Assembly (NCBI RefSeq): GCF_002930615.1
Contig: NZ_PSNX01000002.1
Location: forward strand, 1 to 64,000
Direction: 5' to 3'
Source: Caldimonas caldifontis
GTDB lineage: Bacteria > Pseudomonadota > Gammaproteobacteria > Burkholderiales > Burkholderiaceae_C
Length of the DNA stretch: 64,000 nt
Shown: piece by piece, positions 1 through 10,624 of the stretch
Layout: each line of letters starts with the position of its first letter
How positions within the stretch are numbered: position 1 is the first letter of the stretch
Made by a program: the position numbers and the translations under genes
Notes under the pieces: model-generated
Told to the model about the DNA's origin: nothing
Databases searched by the model: none
The model's input: the letters and a program-made list of their open reading frames with translations, nothing else

Positions 1-2
1 GC

Positions 3-185
3 ATCACCCTGCAGGCCTCAGGCCTCACCGTGGAGTGCCCCGGCACGATCCGGGTGCAGGCGGGGAGCAGGAGGATGGTGGGGGCGCAGAGGGTGGAGCA
101 ACCCTTGCCGCTGATGCCGAAACAGGTGTGCGTGGAGTGCTTGCTCAAGGCTCGCGCGCAAGGTGCGCCAGTCGTGAAGCGGTGA
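3..185 (+). CDS. vgrG: VgrG spike protein, C-terminal fragment cut by the window edge
   Basis: Only the last 60 codons are inside the window, read in frame from base 3 to a TGA at 183-185. The translated tail contains MPKQVCVECLLKA, a C-terminal signature I recognise from Burkholderiales VgrG proteins carrying a DUF2345 extension. VgrG is the trimeric tip of the type VI secretion needle and carries effectors bound to its C-terminus. The DUF4123 adaptor gene begins 5 bases after the stop, which is the usual order in T6SS effector modules. The identification rests on a short tail plus the context; the rest of the gene lies upstream of the window. Confidence 0.72.
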   Translation: MTLQASGLTVECPGTIRVQAGSRRMVGAQRVEQPLPLMPKQVCVECLLKARAQGAPVVKR

Positions 186-190
186 GTGTC

Positions 191-1072
191 ATGGCTGAGC
201 TCGAATCACAAAGCAGCGACGATGCTGTGGACGCGCATGCCTGGGTTGCGGCGAGGAAGACCCACAAGGATCGTCTCTACGCGCTGATCGACCGCAGCGC
301 ACCAGGCCCCGACTTGGCGAGGCTACGAGAGTCTGACCGCTGCGTGACCAACCTGTTCTCACGGCTCAGGCTGCAACCTCAAGCGTGGCCCACCGCACCC
401 GTGCTGGTCGCGATGGACCAAGGCTTTGTCGAGGCGCAGATGATGAATGCATACGCCTCCCAGAGTGCAGAGTCATGCACGGTCTCGCTCATCGCCTCGC
501 CGTTGGATGCCGGAGGTGTCGCGCAGCGCCTGGTGCGTCGCCTGGAGTTGGAGTCAGAGGGAACCGCCTACCTCCTGCGGTGGTGGGACCCTCGTGTGAT
601 ACTGGCTTTGAGTGAGGCCTGGTCTGGTGACTTGCGCCACGATGTCCTGGCCTTCGGGACGCAGATGCTCCTGCCGAATCGCCGAGGTGGACATCTCGCG
701 TTGGCGCTGCACTGCCCTGAGGACGACCCCTTGGCCGAGCGTCCGCTGGTCTGTACTGGTGAGCAACTCGACGCCTTGGTCGAGACGACCGCTCCCGACG
801 CGGTGCTTGGCTTGCTGCGCGAACAGGATGCGGCCTTGCTCGACAGCTTGCCCGATGCACAGCGACATGCCTGGGCCTGCGCGCAGATCAAGCGCTGTTG
901 CGAGCGAGGCCTCTTTGCGGCCCGCGATCACGCACTCGCGCTTGCGCTGGCCATCCAGCACGGCGCTGACTGGTGGGGAGACCCCGCTTGGAGGCCATGC
1001 GTGGCCAAGGCAGAAGACAAGCACTCGCTGGTGGAGGCCTACCTCGCCATGACACATAAGGAGTCCGCATGA
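191..1072 (+). CDS. DUF4123 domain protein, T6SS effector adaptor/chaperone
   Basis: A 293-residue protein. The open frame continues upstream to base 35, but that part overlaps the vgrG tail, so the ATG at 191, just after the vgrG stop, is the better start. DUF4123 features are visible: LYALIDRS at about residues 29-36, APVLVAM at about 69-75, and YLLRWWDPRV at about 127-136, which matches the family's aromatic-DPR motif. DUF4123 proteins (Tap/TEC) bind a specific effector and load it onto the cognate VgrG. The likely cargo is the Tle1-type lipase encoded two genes downstream. The gene ends in an ATGA overlap with the next gene, implying translational coupling. Confidence 0.82.
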   Translation: MAELESQSSDDAVDAHAWVAARKTHKDRLYALIDRSAPGPDLARLRESDRCVTNLFSRLRLQPQAWPTAPVLVAMDQGFVEAQMMNAYASQSAESCTVSLIASPLDAGGVAQRLVRRLELESEGTAYLLRWWDPRVILALSEAWSGDLRHDVLAFGTQMLLPNRRGGHLALALHCPEDDPLAERPLVCTGEQLDALVETTAPDAVLGLLREQDAALLDSLPDAQRHAWACAQIKRCCERGLFAARDHALALALAIQHGADWWGDPAWRPCVAKAEDKHSLVEAYLAMTHKESA

Positions 1073-1524
1073 AACCGACCCGGTCAGGGATGGCCTGCTT
1101 GCTTGCAGCCTTCGCGCTCGTGGGCTGCAGCAAGAACGAACCTGTGATGCTGGGCATCGTCGGCTACAACCACACGGAGCGCTACATCGACAGCTTCAGT
1201 GTGGGTGGGCAAGGTGGCAGCAATGTGTTCCCCATGGAGGGCGGCGGGAGCGTCGTCTGCTGCATCGGCTACCGCCCCAGCCGACCACTTCCGATCGAGA
1301 TGGAGGTGGAGTGGGTTTGGGGATCTGAGGAAGATGAGAACCAGCAGTTGACACGGCATCGGGAACCGGCCAGCTATCGAGCAACCTTGAATGGGCCAGT
1401 TCCTGACGACCCCCACAACCTGGAGGTTCACTTCATGCCGGATGGCACCGTGCAGTTGCGCATCACATCGGTGCGCTCGCCACCGCCGAGGCCGTCGGTT
1501 CAGCAGGGAGCGAAAAATGAGTGA
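1069..1524 (+). CDS. DUF3304 lipoprotein, candidate T6SS immunity protein
   Basis: A 151-residue protein with a lipoprotein signal: a short basic N-terminus, a hydrophobic stretch and a lipobox LVGC with the acylated cysteine at residue 20. The body holds the DUF3304 pattern GIVGYNHTERYI and a Cys-Cys pair in VVCCIGY. The start overlaps the adaptor stop (ATGA) and the stop overlaps the lipase start by 8 bases, so all three are co-translated. DUF3304 lipoproteins recur beside DUF2235 effectors in Burkholderiales. A periplasmic lipoprotein beside a lipase that acts from the periplasm is the expected form of a Tli1-type immunity protein. That role is inference from context. Confidence 0.75.
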   Translation: MKPTRSGMACLLAAFALVGCSKNEPVMLGIVGYNHTERYIDSFSVGGQGGSNVFPMEGGGSVVCCIGYRPSRPLPIEMEVEWVWGSEEDENQQLTRHREPASYRATLNGPVPDDPHNLEVHFMPDGTVQLRITSVRSPPPRPSVQQGAKNE

Positions 1525-3394
1525 GTGTTTGGCCATTCCCGTGCGGGCGCCTACGACACCAACCACGCCGGACAGCATGGCAACCAGATCGCCTGTCGAA
1601 ACGCTTGCTGCGCGCTTTGCACAGCGAACCGATCAACCTCACAGCGCGGTAGCCGACTGCCAGCAAGAGCTGTGGGTCAGCATCTTCTTCGATGGCACAG
1701 GCAACAACGAGAAGATCGACGCACCGACATTCGAGCACAGCAACGTATCGCGGCTTCACCGGGCAGCCGTTGAAGACACGCCCATGGGGAAAGTGCGCAT
1801 CTACGTCCCCGGCATTGGAACCCCCTTCCGCGAAATCGGCGACCGAGGAGGCAAGTTGGCGATGGCGGTTGCCCAAGGCGGGGAAGCGCGCCTGGAATGG
1901 GCGATGCGACGTCTGGAACAAGAAGTGCGTGAAGCCGCCGCCCGCGCCCAGAACCCGGTGAACAAGATTCGCGGCATCCATCTGGCGCTGTTTGGTTTTT
2001 CCCGCGGCGCGGCGCAGGCGCGGGCCTTTGCGCGCCGCGTGGCCCGGCGCTGCAGGCGCTCGGGTGCGGGCTGGGTGTGGACTGGCGGTGGTTATCCGTT
2101 CCGCCTGTACTTCATGGGCTTGTTCGACACGGTGGCCTCGGTGGGGGTGCCCGCTGCGGCGCGTAGGTATGCCGGAGAGGCTGCTGCACTGATGCCGCTG
2201 GTGGGTGCAATCCCGGTGCTGATGGCATCCCAGGCCGATGGGCACAGCGCCTGGGCCAGCGATTTGAGGATTCCATCGATGGTGGAGCGCTGCGTGCACT
2301 ACTGCGCGGCGCACGAGATCCGCAACTCGTTTCCGCTGGATTCGGTCCTGGAAGACGGTCGCTACCCCGCCAATTGCCATGAGGTGTTCTATCCCGGTGT
2401 GCATTCCGACGTGGGCGGTGGCTATCGACCGGGCGAGGGCGGACGCAACCTCAACCGCTTTGCCATGATGAGCCTGGTGCCGTTGCGGGCGATGTACGAC
2501 GAAGCGGTGAAGGCGGGCGTGCCCTTGCGGCGCATTGCAGGCTTACCAAGGGATATCAGAGAAGACTTTGTTCCTACTGACCACGCAGACCGCGAAGCCC
2601 GGCAGCTGCTGTCCCGACGGTTCAACCGCTACCTGCAGGTGGTCGGTGCGCAGGGCCGCCCCATTGGTGAGACCATCCTGGCCCATATGAAGCTCTACTT
2701 CCGTTGGCGTATCGTGCACATCGGGCGCAAGTTGCGGGCCCGGCGCCAGGGTGAGGCTGACCTCGACACTCGCCGACTGAACGACTATGACGCGGCGCTG
2801 GCTCGCGAACGCGAAGCAAAGCAGGCGGAGGTCGATCGGCTGCGGCGAGAGTATGAAGCCGCGAAGGACGCGGAAGCCGCGGCGCGAAGCATGTACAACC
2901 GCCGCCGCGCCAGTGCGACGCACCGCGCAGCCTTTGAACAGGCTTCCGAGCGCGCAGACCATGCCAGCTGGGCACTGACGCATCAGGAAGCCACTCTGGG
3001 CACGATGCCCAGCCGCGCGGAGGAGTTGATCGCTTCGCTGGAGCGATACGACCAACAATTCCTGGAAGACAGCGCTCGCGTGCTCGCCGAGGATCCGAAG
3101 ACCCTGCGCCCGTTTGCTCGCATCTTGCGAGAAGCCTGGGAGATGGAGCCCTTGACCGACCCCGACGTGGTGGCCCTGTTCGACGACCACGTCACGGACT
3201 CATTGGCTGGGTTTGCGATGGACAGAACCTGGGCCACGGATCCACGTCGGCTGTATCAAGGGGGTGACAACGCCGTTCAGTACGCACGTGCGGCGGATCC
3301 CGAGGCAAGTCGCGTCGCCCAACGTGGATCGATGCATGTGCCACCCGCTCCTGCTGCGGCGTCATCACATGCCCTTCAACAACCGCTGACATAG
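1517..3394 (+). CDS. DUF2235 / Tle1-type T6SS phospholipase effector
   Basis: 625 residues from the ATG at 1517; the frame is open to 1391 but that part overlaps the lipoprotein gene. The alpha/beta-hydrolase core shows FFDGTGNN (about 58-65), the nucleophile elbow GFSRG with Ser162, a likely acid Asp204 in GLFDTVAS, and a likely catalytic His296 in PGVHSDVGGGY. These are the DUF2235 features of the Tle1 phospholipase family, which degrades target-cell phospholipids after T6SS delivery. Residues about 420-510 are charged and probably helical. The tail contains FDDHVTDSLAGF, like the family's C-terminal motif. Adaptor, candidate immunity gene and vgrG lie directly upstream. The substrate is not readable from sequence. 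Confidence 0.85.
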   Translation: MSECLAIPVRAPTTPTTPDSMATRSPVETLAARFAQRTDQPHSAVADCQQELWVSIFFDGTGNNEKIDAPTFEHSNVSRLHRAAVEDTPMGKVRIYVPGIGTPFREIGDRGGKLAMAVAQGGEARLEWAMRRLEQEVREAAARAQNPVNKIRGIHLALFGFSRGAAQARAFARRVARRCRRSGAGWVWTGGGYPFRLYFMGLFDTVASVGVPAAARRYAGEAAALMPLVGAIPVLMASQADGHSAWASDLRIPSMVERCVHYCAAHEIRNSFPLDSVLEDGRYPANCHEVFYPGVHSDVGGGYRPGEGGRNLNRFAMMSLVPLRAMYDEAVKAGVPLRRIAGLPRDIREDFVPTDHADREARQLLSRRFNRYLQVVGAQGRPIGETILAHMKLYFRWRIVHIGRKLRARRQGEADLDTRRLNDYDAALAREREAKQAEVDRLRREYEAAKDAEAAARSMYNRRRASATHRAAFEQASERADHASWALTHQEATLGTMPSRAEELIASLERYDQQFLEDSARVLAEDPKTLRPFARILREAWEMEPLTDPDVVALFDDHVTDSLAGFAMDRTWATDPRRLYQGGDNAVQYARAADPEASRVAQRGSMHVPPAPAAASSHALQQPLT

Positions 3395-3573
3395 ACATCG
3401 AAGCCCACGAGTCCGCCGACAAGCCCACTGAAGGCGCAGAGAAACTGCGCCCCTGCCGTTTCACCCTGGCCGCAGCGCTGGCGGCCGAAGGCCACTCTGA
3501 GCGATGCGCAGGCCGTGGCCCTGTGGGAGACAAGGTGAGCGGTACCTTGCGCTTGCGCCCAGGGGCTTACTGA
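3394..3573 (+). pseudogene. Start-less reading frame behind the lipase, probable gene remnant
   Basis: This frame is open from about 3268 to a TGA at 3571-3573 but contains no ATG. From about 3394 it reads as normal protein, including CRFTLAAALAAEGHSERCAG and ending VSGTLRLRPGAY, with mostly G or C in third codon positions like the real genes here. It overlaps the lipase 3' end in another frame. It could be the 3' end of a lost gene, or the original C-terminus of the lipase separated by a frameshift. I do not recognise the family. The stretch from 3395 to 3678 holds no other gene. Confidence 0.35.
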
Positions 3574-3678
3574 ATGGCGCGCGGGGTCGCTGCAAATGAA
3601 CCGTCAAGCCCTGCCAATTCAAGGCTTGACCCGCCGGCTTCGCTGGACATACTGGTGCCTGCGACTCCGGAGACTCGC

Positions 3679-3966
3679 ATGAGAGACGCCGATTTCACCA
3701 ACATCCACAACTACTTCGAGCGCCCGGTGTTCGAGGCGGTCATGCAGATGGCCCCGCGTTATCCGCAGGTGCGAGGTGACATGCTGGCCGACGTGGCCTG
3801 CGTGGCACTGAACAGGCTCCCGTCGCGCTACATCCGCCACGAGGTGGACCTGGTCTTCTACCTGACGGAAAAGGAGCGCGCCGAGAACGAGCGCGCCCTG
3901 GCCGAGGCCGTCACCCACGCCTTCGAGTTCGTGCAGGCCCGCAACGCCATGCGCGCCCGGGGCTGA
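3679..3966 (+). CDS. ComFB family protein
   Basis: 95 residues from the ATG at 3679, preceded by GGAGA at 3669-3673. The frame is open to 3574, but the upstream part is Pro/Ser-rich and unlike the family. The diagnostic core is DVACVALNRLPSRYIRHEVD (about 38-57), then LVFYL, matching the late-competence ComFB family. The family takes its name from a Bacillus competence operon; members are small soluble proteins, and some have been reported to bind cyclic dinucleotides. No other competence gene is nearby, so competence is not implied here. It stands alone between the T6SS module and nadB, which converges on it. Confidence 0.8.
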   Translation: MRDADFTNIHNYFERPVFEAVMQMAPRYPQVRGDMLADVACVALNRLPSRYIRHEVDLVFYLTEKERAENERALAEAVTHAFEFVQARNAMRARG

Positions 3967-3976
3967 GCAGCCTCCC

Positions 3977-5605
3977 CTAGAGGCCACACCCTTGATGTGT
4001 GGCCGACAAGCGCCGCCCGGCCGGCCGCGTGAGGATGGTCGGGAAGCTCACCGGCAAGGTGCGGGGGAAGTCGCGGCTGTAGTGCAGGCCCCGGCTTTCA
4101 TGGCGCACCAGCGCCGATCGCACGATCAGTTCGGCGCATTCCACCAGGTTGCGCAGTTCCAGCAGGTCGCGGGTGACGCGGAAGTTGGAGTAGTAGTCGT
4201 CGATCTCGCTGCGCAGCAGGTGGATGCGGTGCAGCGCGCGCTCCAGCCGCCGCGTGGTGCGCACGATACCCACGTAGTTCCACATCAGCAGGCGCAGCTC
4301 GTCCCAGTTGTGCGAGATCACCACCTGCTCGTCGGCATCCTCCACCTGGCTTTCGTCCCAGGGCGGCAGCATCGCCTCTTCCAGGCGAGCATGAGTTTCG
4401 ATGTCCTGCGCCGTCGTGCGGCCCAGCACCACACACTCCAGCAGCGAATTGCTCGCCAGGCGGTTGGCGCCGTGCAGGCCGGTGTAGGTCGATTCGCCCA
4501 CGGCGTAAAGCCCCGGCAGGTCGGTGCGGCCCTGCAGGTCGGTCACCACCCCGCCGCAGGTGTAGTGGGCCGCCGGCACCACCGGGATGGGCTGGCGGGT
4601 GATGTCGATGCCCAGTGCCAGGCAACGCGCGTGGATGGTGGGAAAGTGCTCCTTCAGGAAGGCTGCGCCCAGGTGCGTGGCGTCCAGCCAGACATGGTCC
4701 AGGCCGTGCTTCTTCATCTCGAAGTCGATGGCGCGGGCCACGATGTCGCGTGGTGCGAGCTCCGCACGTGCATCGTGCGCCGGCATGAAGCGCGTGCCAT
4801 CGGGCAGCTTCAGGTGGGCTCCCTCGCCGCGCAGGGCCTCGGTGATCAGAAAGCTGCGTTCCTGCGGGTGGTACAGGCAGGTGGGGTGGAACTGGATGAA
4901 CTCCATGTTGCCCACCCGGCACCCCGCCCGCCACGCCATCGCGATGCCATCGCCCGTGGCGGTGTCGGGGTTGCTGGTGTAGCGATACACCTTGCCGACA
5001 CCGCCGGTGGCCAGCACCACGGCCGCTGCCGGCAGGGTTTCCACGTGGCCGCGGTCGATGTCGAGGGCATACACGCCGTAGCAGCGCGGCGGCTCGTCGC
5101 GTTTCAGGTGGCGCGAAGTCACCAGGTCCACGGCCATCCAGCGTTCGCGCAGCTCGATGTTGGGATGCTGGCGCACCTGGGCCAGCAGGGCGTCGTGGAT
5201 GGCCTTGCCGGTGGCATCGGCCGCATGGGCGATGCGCCGCACGGCATGCCCCCCCTCGCGGGTGAGATGCAGGCCCAGCGGGCCTTGAGGATCGGGCGAG
5301 AATGGCACCCCCTGAGCCACCAGCCATTCGATGGCCGCAGCACTGTGTTCGGCAATGAAGCGGGCCGTGCCCTCGTCCACCAGGCCGGCGCCCGCGTCCT
5401 GGGTGTCGCGCACATGGCTGTCGATGCTGTCGTCGCTGCCCAGCACCCCCACGATGCCCCCCTGGGCCCAGGCCGTGGCTGCCTCGCCCAGGCTGCGCTT
5501 GGCCAGTACCACCACGGGCCGGGTCGCCGCCAGGTGCAGGGCCACCGTCAGGCCGGCCAGGCCGGCTCCCACGATCACCACCGGGTCGTTGCGTGTCGCG
5601 TTCAT
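3977..5605 (-). CDS. nadB: L-aspartate oxidase
   Basis: 542 residues. It oxidises L-aspartate to iminoaspartate with FAD, the first step of de novo NAD synthesis; NadA then uses the product. The N-terminal FAD-binding fold shows VVIVGAGLAGL (GxGxxG at about 13-18). The fumarate reductase/succinate dehydrogenase-like motifs HPTCLYHP and ELAPRDIVARAI are present, the latter holding the catalytic arginine region, followed by GLYAVGEST and the HGANRLASNSL FAD motif. Length is usual for the family. It stands alone on the minus strand; nadA and nadC are not in this window. Its stop lies 10 bases from the comFB-like stop on the other strand. Confidence 0.97.
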   Translation of the reverse strand: MNATRNDPVVIVGAGLAGLTVALHLAATRPVVVLAKRSLGEAATAWAQGGIVGVLGSDDSIDSHVRDTQDAGAGLVDEGTARFIAEHSAAAIEWLVAQGVPFSPDPQGPLGLHLTREGGHAVRRIAHAADATGKAIHDALLAQVRQHPNIELRERWMAVDLVTSRHLKRDEPPRCYGVYALDIDRGHVETLPAAAVVLATGGVGKVYRYTSNPDTATGDGIAMAWRAGCRVGNMEFIQFHPTCLYHPQERSFLITEALRGEGAHLKLPDGTRFMPAHDARAELAPRDIVARAIDFEMKKHGLDHVWLDATHLGAAFLKEHFPTIHARCLALGIDITRQPIPVVPAAHYTCGGVVTDLQGRTDLPGLYAVGESTYTGLHGANRLASNSLLECVVLGRTTAQDIETHARLEEAMLPPWDESQVEDADEQVVISHNWDELRLLMWNYVGIVRTTRRLERALHRIHLLRSEIDDYYSNFRVTRDLLELRNLVECAELIVRSALVRHESRGLHYSRDFPRTLPVSFPTILTRPAGRRLSATHQGCGL

Positions 5606-5661
5606 GTGTCTCCGATCAGCTGCGCGTCATTCTATCGAGCGCCTGTCCCAGGACAGCACGG

Positions 5662-5675
5662 CACGGTCAACCGTG
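5662..5675. promoter_or_regulatory. Short inverted repeat between divergent nadB and a hypothetical gene
   Basis: CACGGT-ca-ACCGTG is a perfect 6-base inverted repeat with a 2-base centre, 57 bases upstream of the nadB start and 109 bases upstream of the divergent gene. The dyad resembles a repressor or activator site, but no regulator is encoded nearby. A weaker dyad GTCC-ca-GGAC lies just upstream. The rest of 5606-5783 holds no gene. Confidence 0.25.
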
Positions 5676-5783
5676 AAGTAGGTCGCAGGCCCGCACCCCC
5701 CTCCCCCGAACGGGTGTGCCACGCGGGTGAAACGCGTAGTTACACTGCACTCACAACCACCGAACCTCCTGAAACGAGGCGCC

Positions 5784-7112
5784 ATGTCTTACGTACAGCG
5801 CATGGATGACAAAACCAACCCCCATTCCGGCGAAGCCGGCAGCGGCCCCGTCGAATGGGCGGCCACCATGCCTGACACGATGGCCACGCAGATCATGGCG
5901 CGCGACAGCGACGATCCACGCGTGGCAGGCACGCGGGAGATCGGGCGCCTGACCGGCCCCAACACGCGCGAGCTCTTTGTCACCTGCGATGCTGCCGAGG
6001 CCCTGCGGCTGCAGTTCGACCACCTGCAAAGCCTGCACGTCGCCCTGCACGACATCGGTGGCAATGTCTCGCGGCAATTGCTGCGCCAGCTCGCCGTGCA
6101 CGGTGGCAGCGCGGTGCAGAAGCTCATCATCCGCCAGCAGGGCTACGGCACGCTGCTGGCCAGCATCGAATACGCCACCTACACCTCGCCTGAAGGGCAG
6201 AGCGTGCATCTCTATTCGACCGACGTGCAAAGCACGCCAGCCGGTCAGCAGGCCGTCAGCCGGGTGCTGATGGAGCATGCCCAGGTCAGTGTGGTACTGC
6301 TGGCAGAAATGCCCGCCCAGGGTTCGGGCAACGCCCTGCGCCAGATGATGCAGTGGGTGCATGTGCCGGCCTGGGTCTGCCCCAGCCTGCTCATCATGCC
6401 GCTCGGCCCGGCGGCGGCCCAGGCTGCGGCGGCACAGTCGGCGCAGGTGGTGCAGCGCCACGGCATGCTGGTGCGTGCGGCCCCCCAGCCCTCGCGCCCC
6501 GCCGATGCCTGGTCCTACATCCTCGGGTTCTGGCAGAGGAACGCCATGCGCGGCCGGCTCGCCAGTTCGGGCGCGCAAACCCAGGCCCCGATGCAGCTGC
6601 CCTCGCTGAACCTGAGGCTCGACCCTGAGGGCGGCACCACGGTGCCGCAGGCTCCGCCCTGGGCCCACACGGCCGCCACCCCGGTGGCGCAGCCGCCCGC
6701 GCCTGCGCCTTCAGCCTCCGCCACCACGGTGCCAGCCCAGGCTTACATGGAAACCTATGTGAGCATGGTGGCCCAGATGACCGGCCTGCTGTCGTGCTGC
6801 GTCTTCGATGCCAACCTGGCGGCGCCGCTGGGACACGCCGGGCGCGGCCCCTCGCCGATCGATCTGGCGCGGCAAGGTGCGGCCATTCTCAAGGCCCAGC
6901 AGATGGCCCGCCTGGCTCTGAACCTCGGCGACCCGGCCCACGAGATCCTGATTTCGTCGGACCGCCATCACCAGGTGGTGCGCCCCTTGCCGGGGCTGCC
7001 CGATGTGGCGCTGCATTGCCTGCTCGACCGACACAAGACGAACCAGTCGCTCGTGCGCTTCCAGCTCCAGAGGCTCGACGCCTGGCTCAAGCAACAGCAA
7101 GGCGGGCGCTGA
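5784..7112 (+). CDS. Uncharacterised protein with roadblock/LC7-like C-terminus
   Basis: 442 residues from the ATG at 5784, with a GAGG ribosome site 7 bases upstream; an in-frame ATG at 5727 has no such signal. I do not recognise a named family. Residues about 1-60 are polar and probably disordered. Residues about 60-250 look folded and alpha/beta. A Pro/Ala-rich linker spans about 270-345. The last about 100 residues (from YVSMVAQMTGLLSCCVFDANL to VRFQLQRLDAWL) resemble the roadblock/LC7 fold of MglB-like proteins: a buried 'own gene product' strand, HEILISSD, VVRPLPG and an LDR-type strand. Roadblock proteins often modulate small GTPases; none is nearby. The function is unknown. Confidence 0.6.
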   Translation: MSYVQRMDDKTNPHSGEAGSGPVEWAATMPDTMATQIMARDSDDPRVAGTREIGRLTGPNTRELFVTCDAAEALRLQFDHLQSLHVALHDIGGNVSRQLLRQLAVHGGSAVQKLIIRQQGYGTLLASIEYATYTSPEGQSVHLYSTDVQSTPAGQQAVSRVLMEHAQVSVVLLAEMPAQGSGNALRQMMQWVHVPAWVCPSLLIMPLGPAAAQAAAAQSAQVVQRHGMLVRAAPQPSRPADAWSYILGFWQRNAMRGRLASSGAQTQAPMQLPSLNLRLDPEGGTTVPQAPPWAHTAATPVAQPPAPAPSASATTVPAQAYMETYVSMVAQMTGLLSCCVFDANLAAPLGHAGRGPSPIDLARQGAAILKAQQMARLALNLGDPAHEILISSDRHHQVVRPLPGLPDVALHCLLDRHKTNQSLVRFQLQRLDAWLKQQQGGR

Positions 7113-7125
7113 GCCCGCACCGAGC

Positions 7126-7452
7126 TCAACCGCGGGGCTGCGTGTTGCCCTGACGGGGCGGCAATTCGCGCACTTCCACGTCGATCACCTCGCCCGGGGC
7201 GCGCGCCGTGCCACGGCCGGCCGTCCACGCGCGGGTCCGGGTGTGGATGTCGGTCCAGCGGTAGCGCCGGAACAGGCCGAAATCGGCCACCGTCGGCCGA
7301 CGGCCACGCAGCAAGGCCCATACGCTGAGCACCAGGGCGGCCACCAGCCCGGCCACCGCCAGGCTGGCCAGAAAGACGAGGCTGAATACCACGACAAGCA
7401 GCCGCAGCAGCAGCGAGGCGGCCGAAGCCAGCAGGGTGCGCAGGAAGTCCAT
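7126..7452 (-). CDS. Small hypothetical membrane protein
   Basis: 108 residues from the ATG at 7452; a TTG one codon upstream is an alternative and sits at better spacing from GGAGA. Residues about 2-50 are strongly hydrophobic and probably form two membrane spans. The C-terminal half is basic and cytoplasm-like, with ADFGLFRRYRW and a conserved-looking DVEVRELPP. It lies 60 bases downstream of clpB on the same strand and converges with the roadblock-like gene. I do not recognise the family. Third-position G+C and the consistent membrane segment argue that it is real. Confidence 0.55.
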   Translation of the reverse strand: MDFLRTLLASAASLLLRLLVVVFSLVFLASLAVAGLVAALVLSVWALLRGRRPTVADFGLFRRYRWTDIHTRTRAWTAGRGTARAPGEVIDVEVRELPPRQGNTQPRG

Positions 7453-7512
7453 CAAGTTGTGAGTCTCCGGTGAGCAGCGGGGTTCCCCCTCGGGGCCCCG
7501 CCACTGGATACC

Positions 7513-10113
<2,601 letters not shown>

Positions 10114-10135
10114 GAAATACCTCCAATTGACGTCG

Positions 10136-10163
10136 AATTGGGGGGCAACGGGCCCGTTTCAAG
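10136..10163 (-). promoter_or_regulatory. Sigma-32 heat-shock promoter of clpB
   Basis: On the minus strand CTTGAAA (10157-10163) is followed after 13 bases by CCCCAATT (10136-10143). This matches the heat-shock sigma factor consensus CTTGAA / CCCCAT at the usual spacing. Transcription should start about 10130, just upstream of the GGAGGT ribosome site of clpB. Confidence 0.85.
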
Positions 10164-10234
10164 TGTGCCCAAGCCCCGCCGGCCCGAAAAGACCGCAGCC
10201 CCGAACCGGTTTGACCGGGATCAAGCGCGAGCGC

Positions 10235-10624
10235 TCAACCGAGCCAGCTGCGCATCAGCCGCCAACCCAGCGCACAGCAGGCCAGGGCCCCCAGCACATG
10301 CGCCAGGGTATGCAGGAGCATCATGCCCCATTGGTCCTTCTGGAGCAGGTGCAGCGACTCCAGCGAAAATGCCGAGAACGTGGTGAAGCCCCCCAGGAAG
10401 CCGGTGACCAGCAGCAGGCGCAGCACCTCGTCCGGACTGCGGGCAAACCAGGCCATCGCAACCCCGATCAGCAGCCCGCCCAGGGCATTGGCCAGCAAGG
10501 TGCCCAGCGGAAAACCTCCCCAGGCGGGGTTGAGCCAGACGCTCAGCAGCCACCGCGCCACCCCGCCGACGGCAGCCCCTGCCCCCACGGCCAAGGCACC
10601 GGTCGCGCTCAACGCGACGCTCAT
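10235..10624 (-). CDS. crcB: Fluoride efflux channel CrcB/Fluc
   Basis: 129 residues with four hydrophobic segments. Signature motifs are [10 protein letters not shown] (about 41-50), which lines the fluoride pore, and [12 protein letters not shown] (about 78-89), which carries the phenylalanines and central sodium-site turn of Fluc channels. Fluc works as an antiparallel dimer that exports fluoride. The start codon overlaps the moaE stop (ATGA), so it is co-translated with the molybdopterin genes. There is therefore no room for the fluoride riboswitch that often precedes crcB. Confidence 0.95.
   Translation of the reverse strand: MSVALSATGALAVGAGAAVGGVARWLLSVWLNPAWGGFPLGTLLANALGGLLIGVAMAWFARSPDEVLRLLLVTGFLGGFTTFSAFSLESLHLLQKDQWGMMLLHTLAHVLGALACCALGWRLMRSWLG

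Noticed and set aside
3992-5809. A 605-codon frame antisense to nadB
   Set aside because: The minus-strand frame encodes a complete L-aspartate oxidase; the plus frame has antisense-type composition.
1-7500. Prophage or genomic island boundaries around the T6SS module
   Set aside because: No integrase, transposase, tRNA target or direct repeat was seen; T6SS effector modules are commonly chromosomal.
10114-10624. Fluoride riboswitch for crcB
   Set aside because: crcB starts inside the moaE stop, so there is no leader; the gap downstream belongs to clpB.
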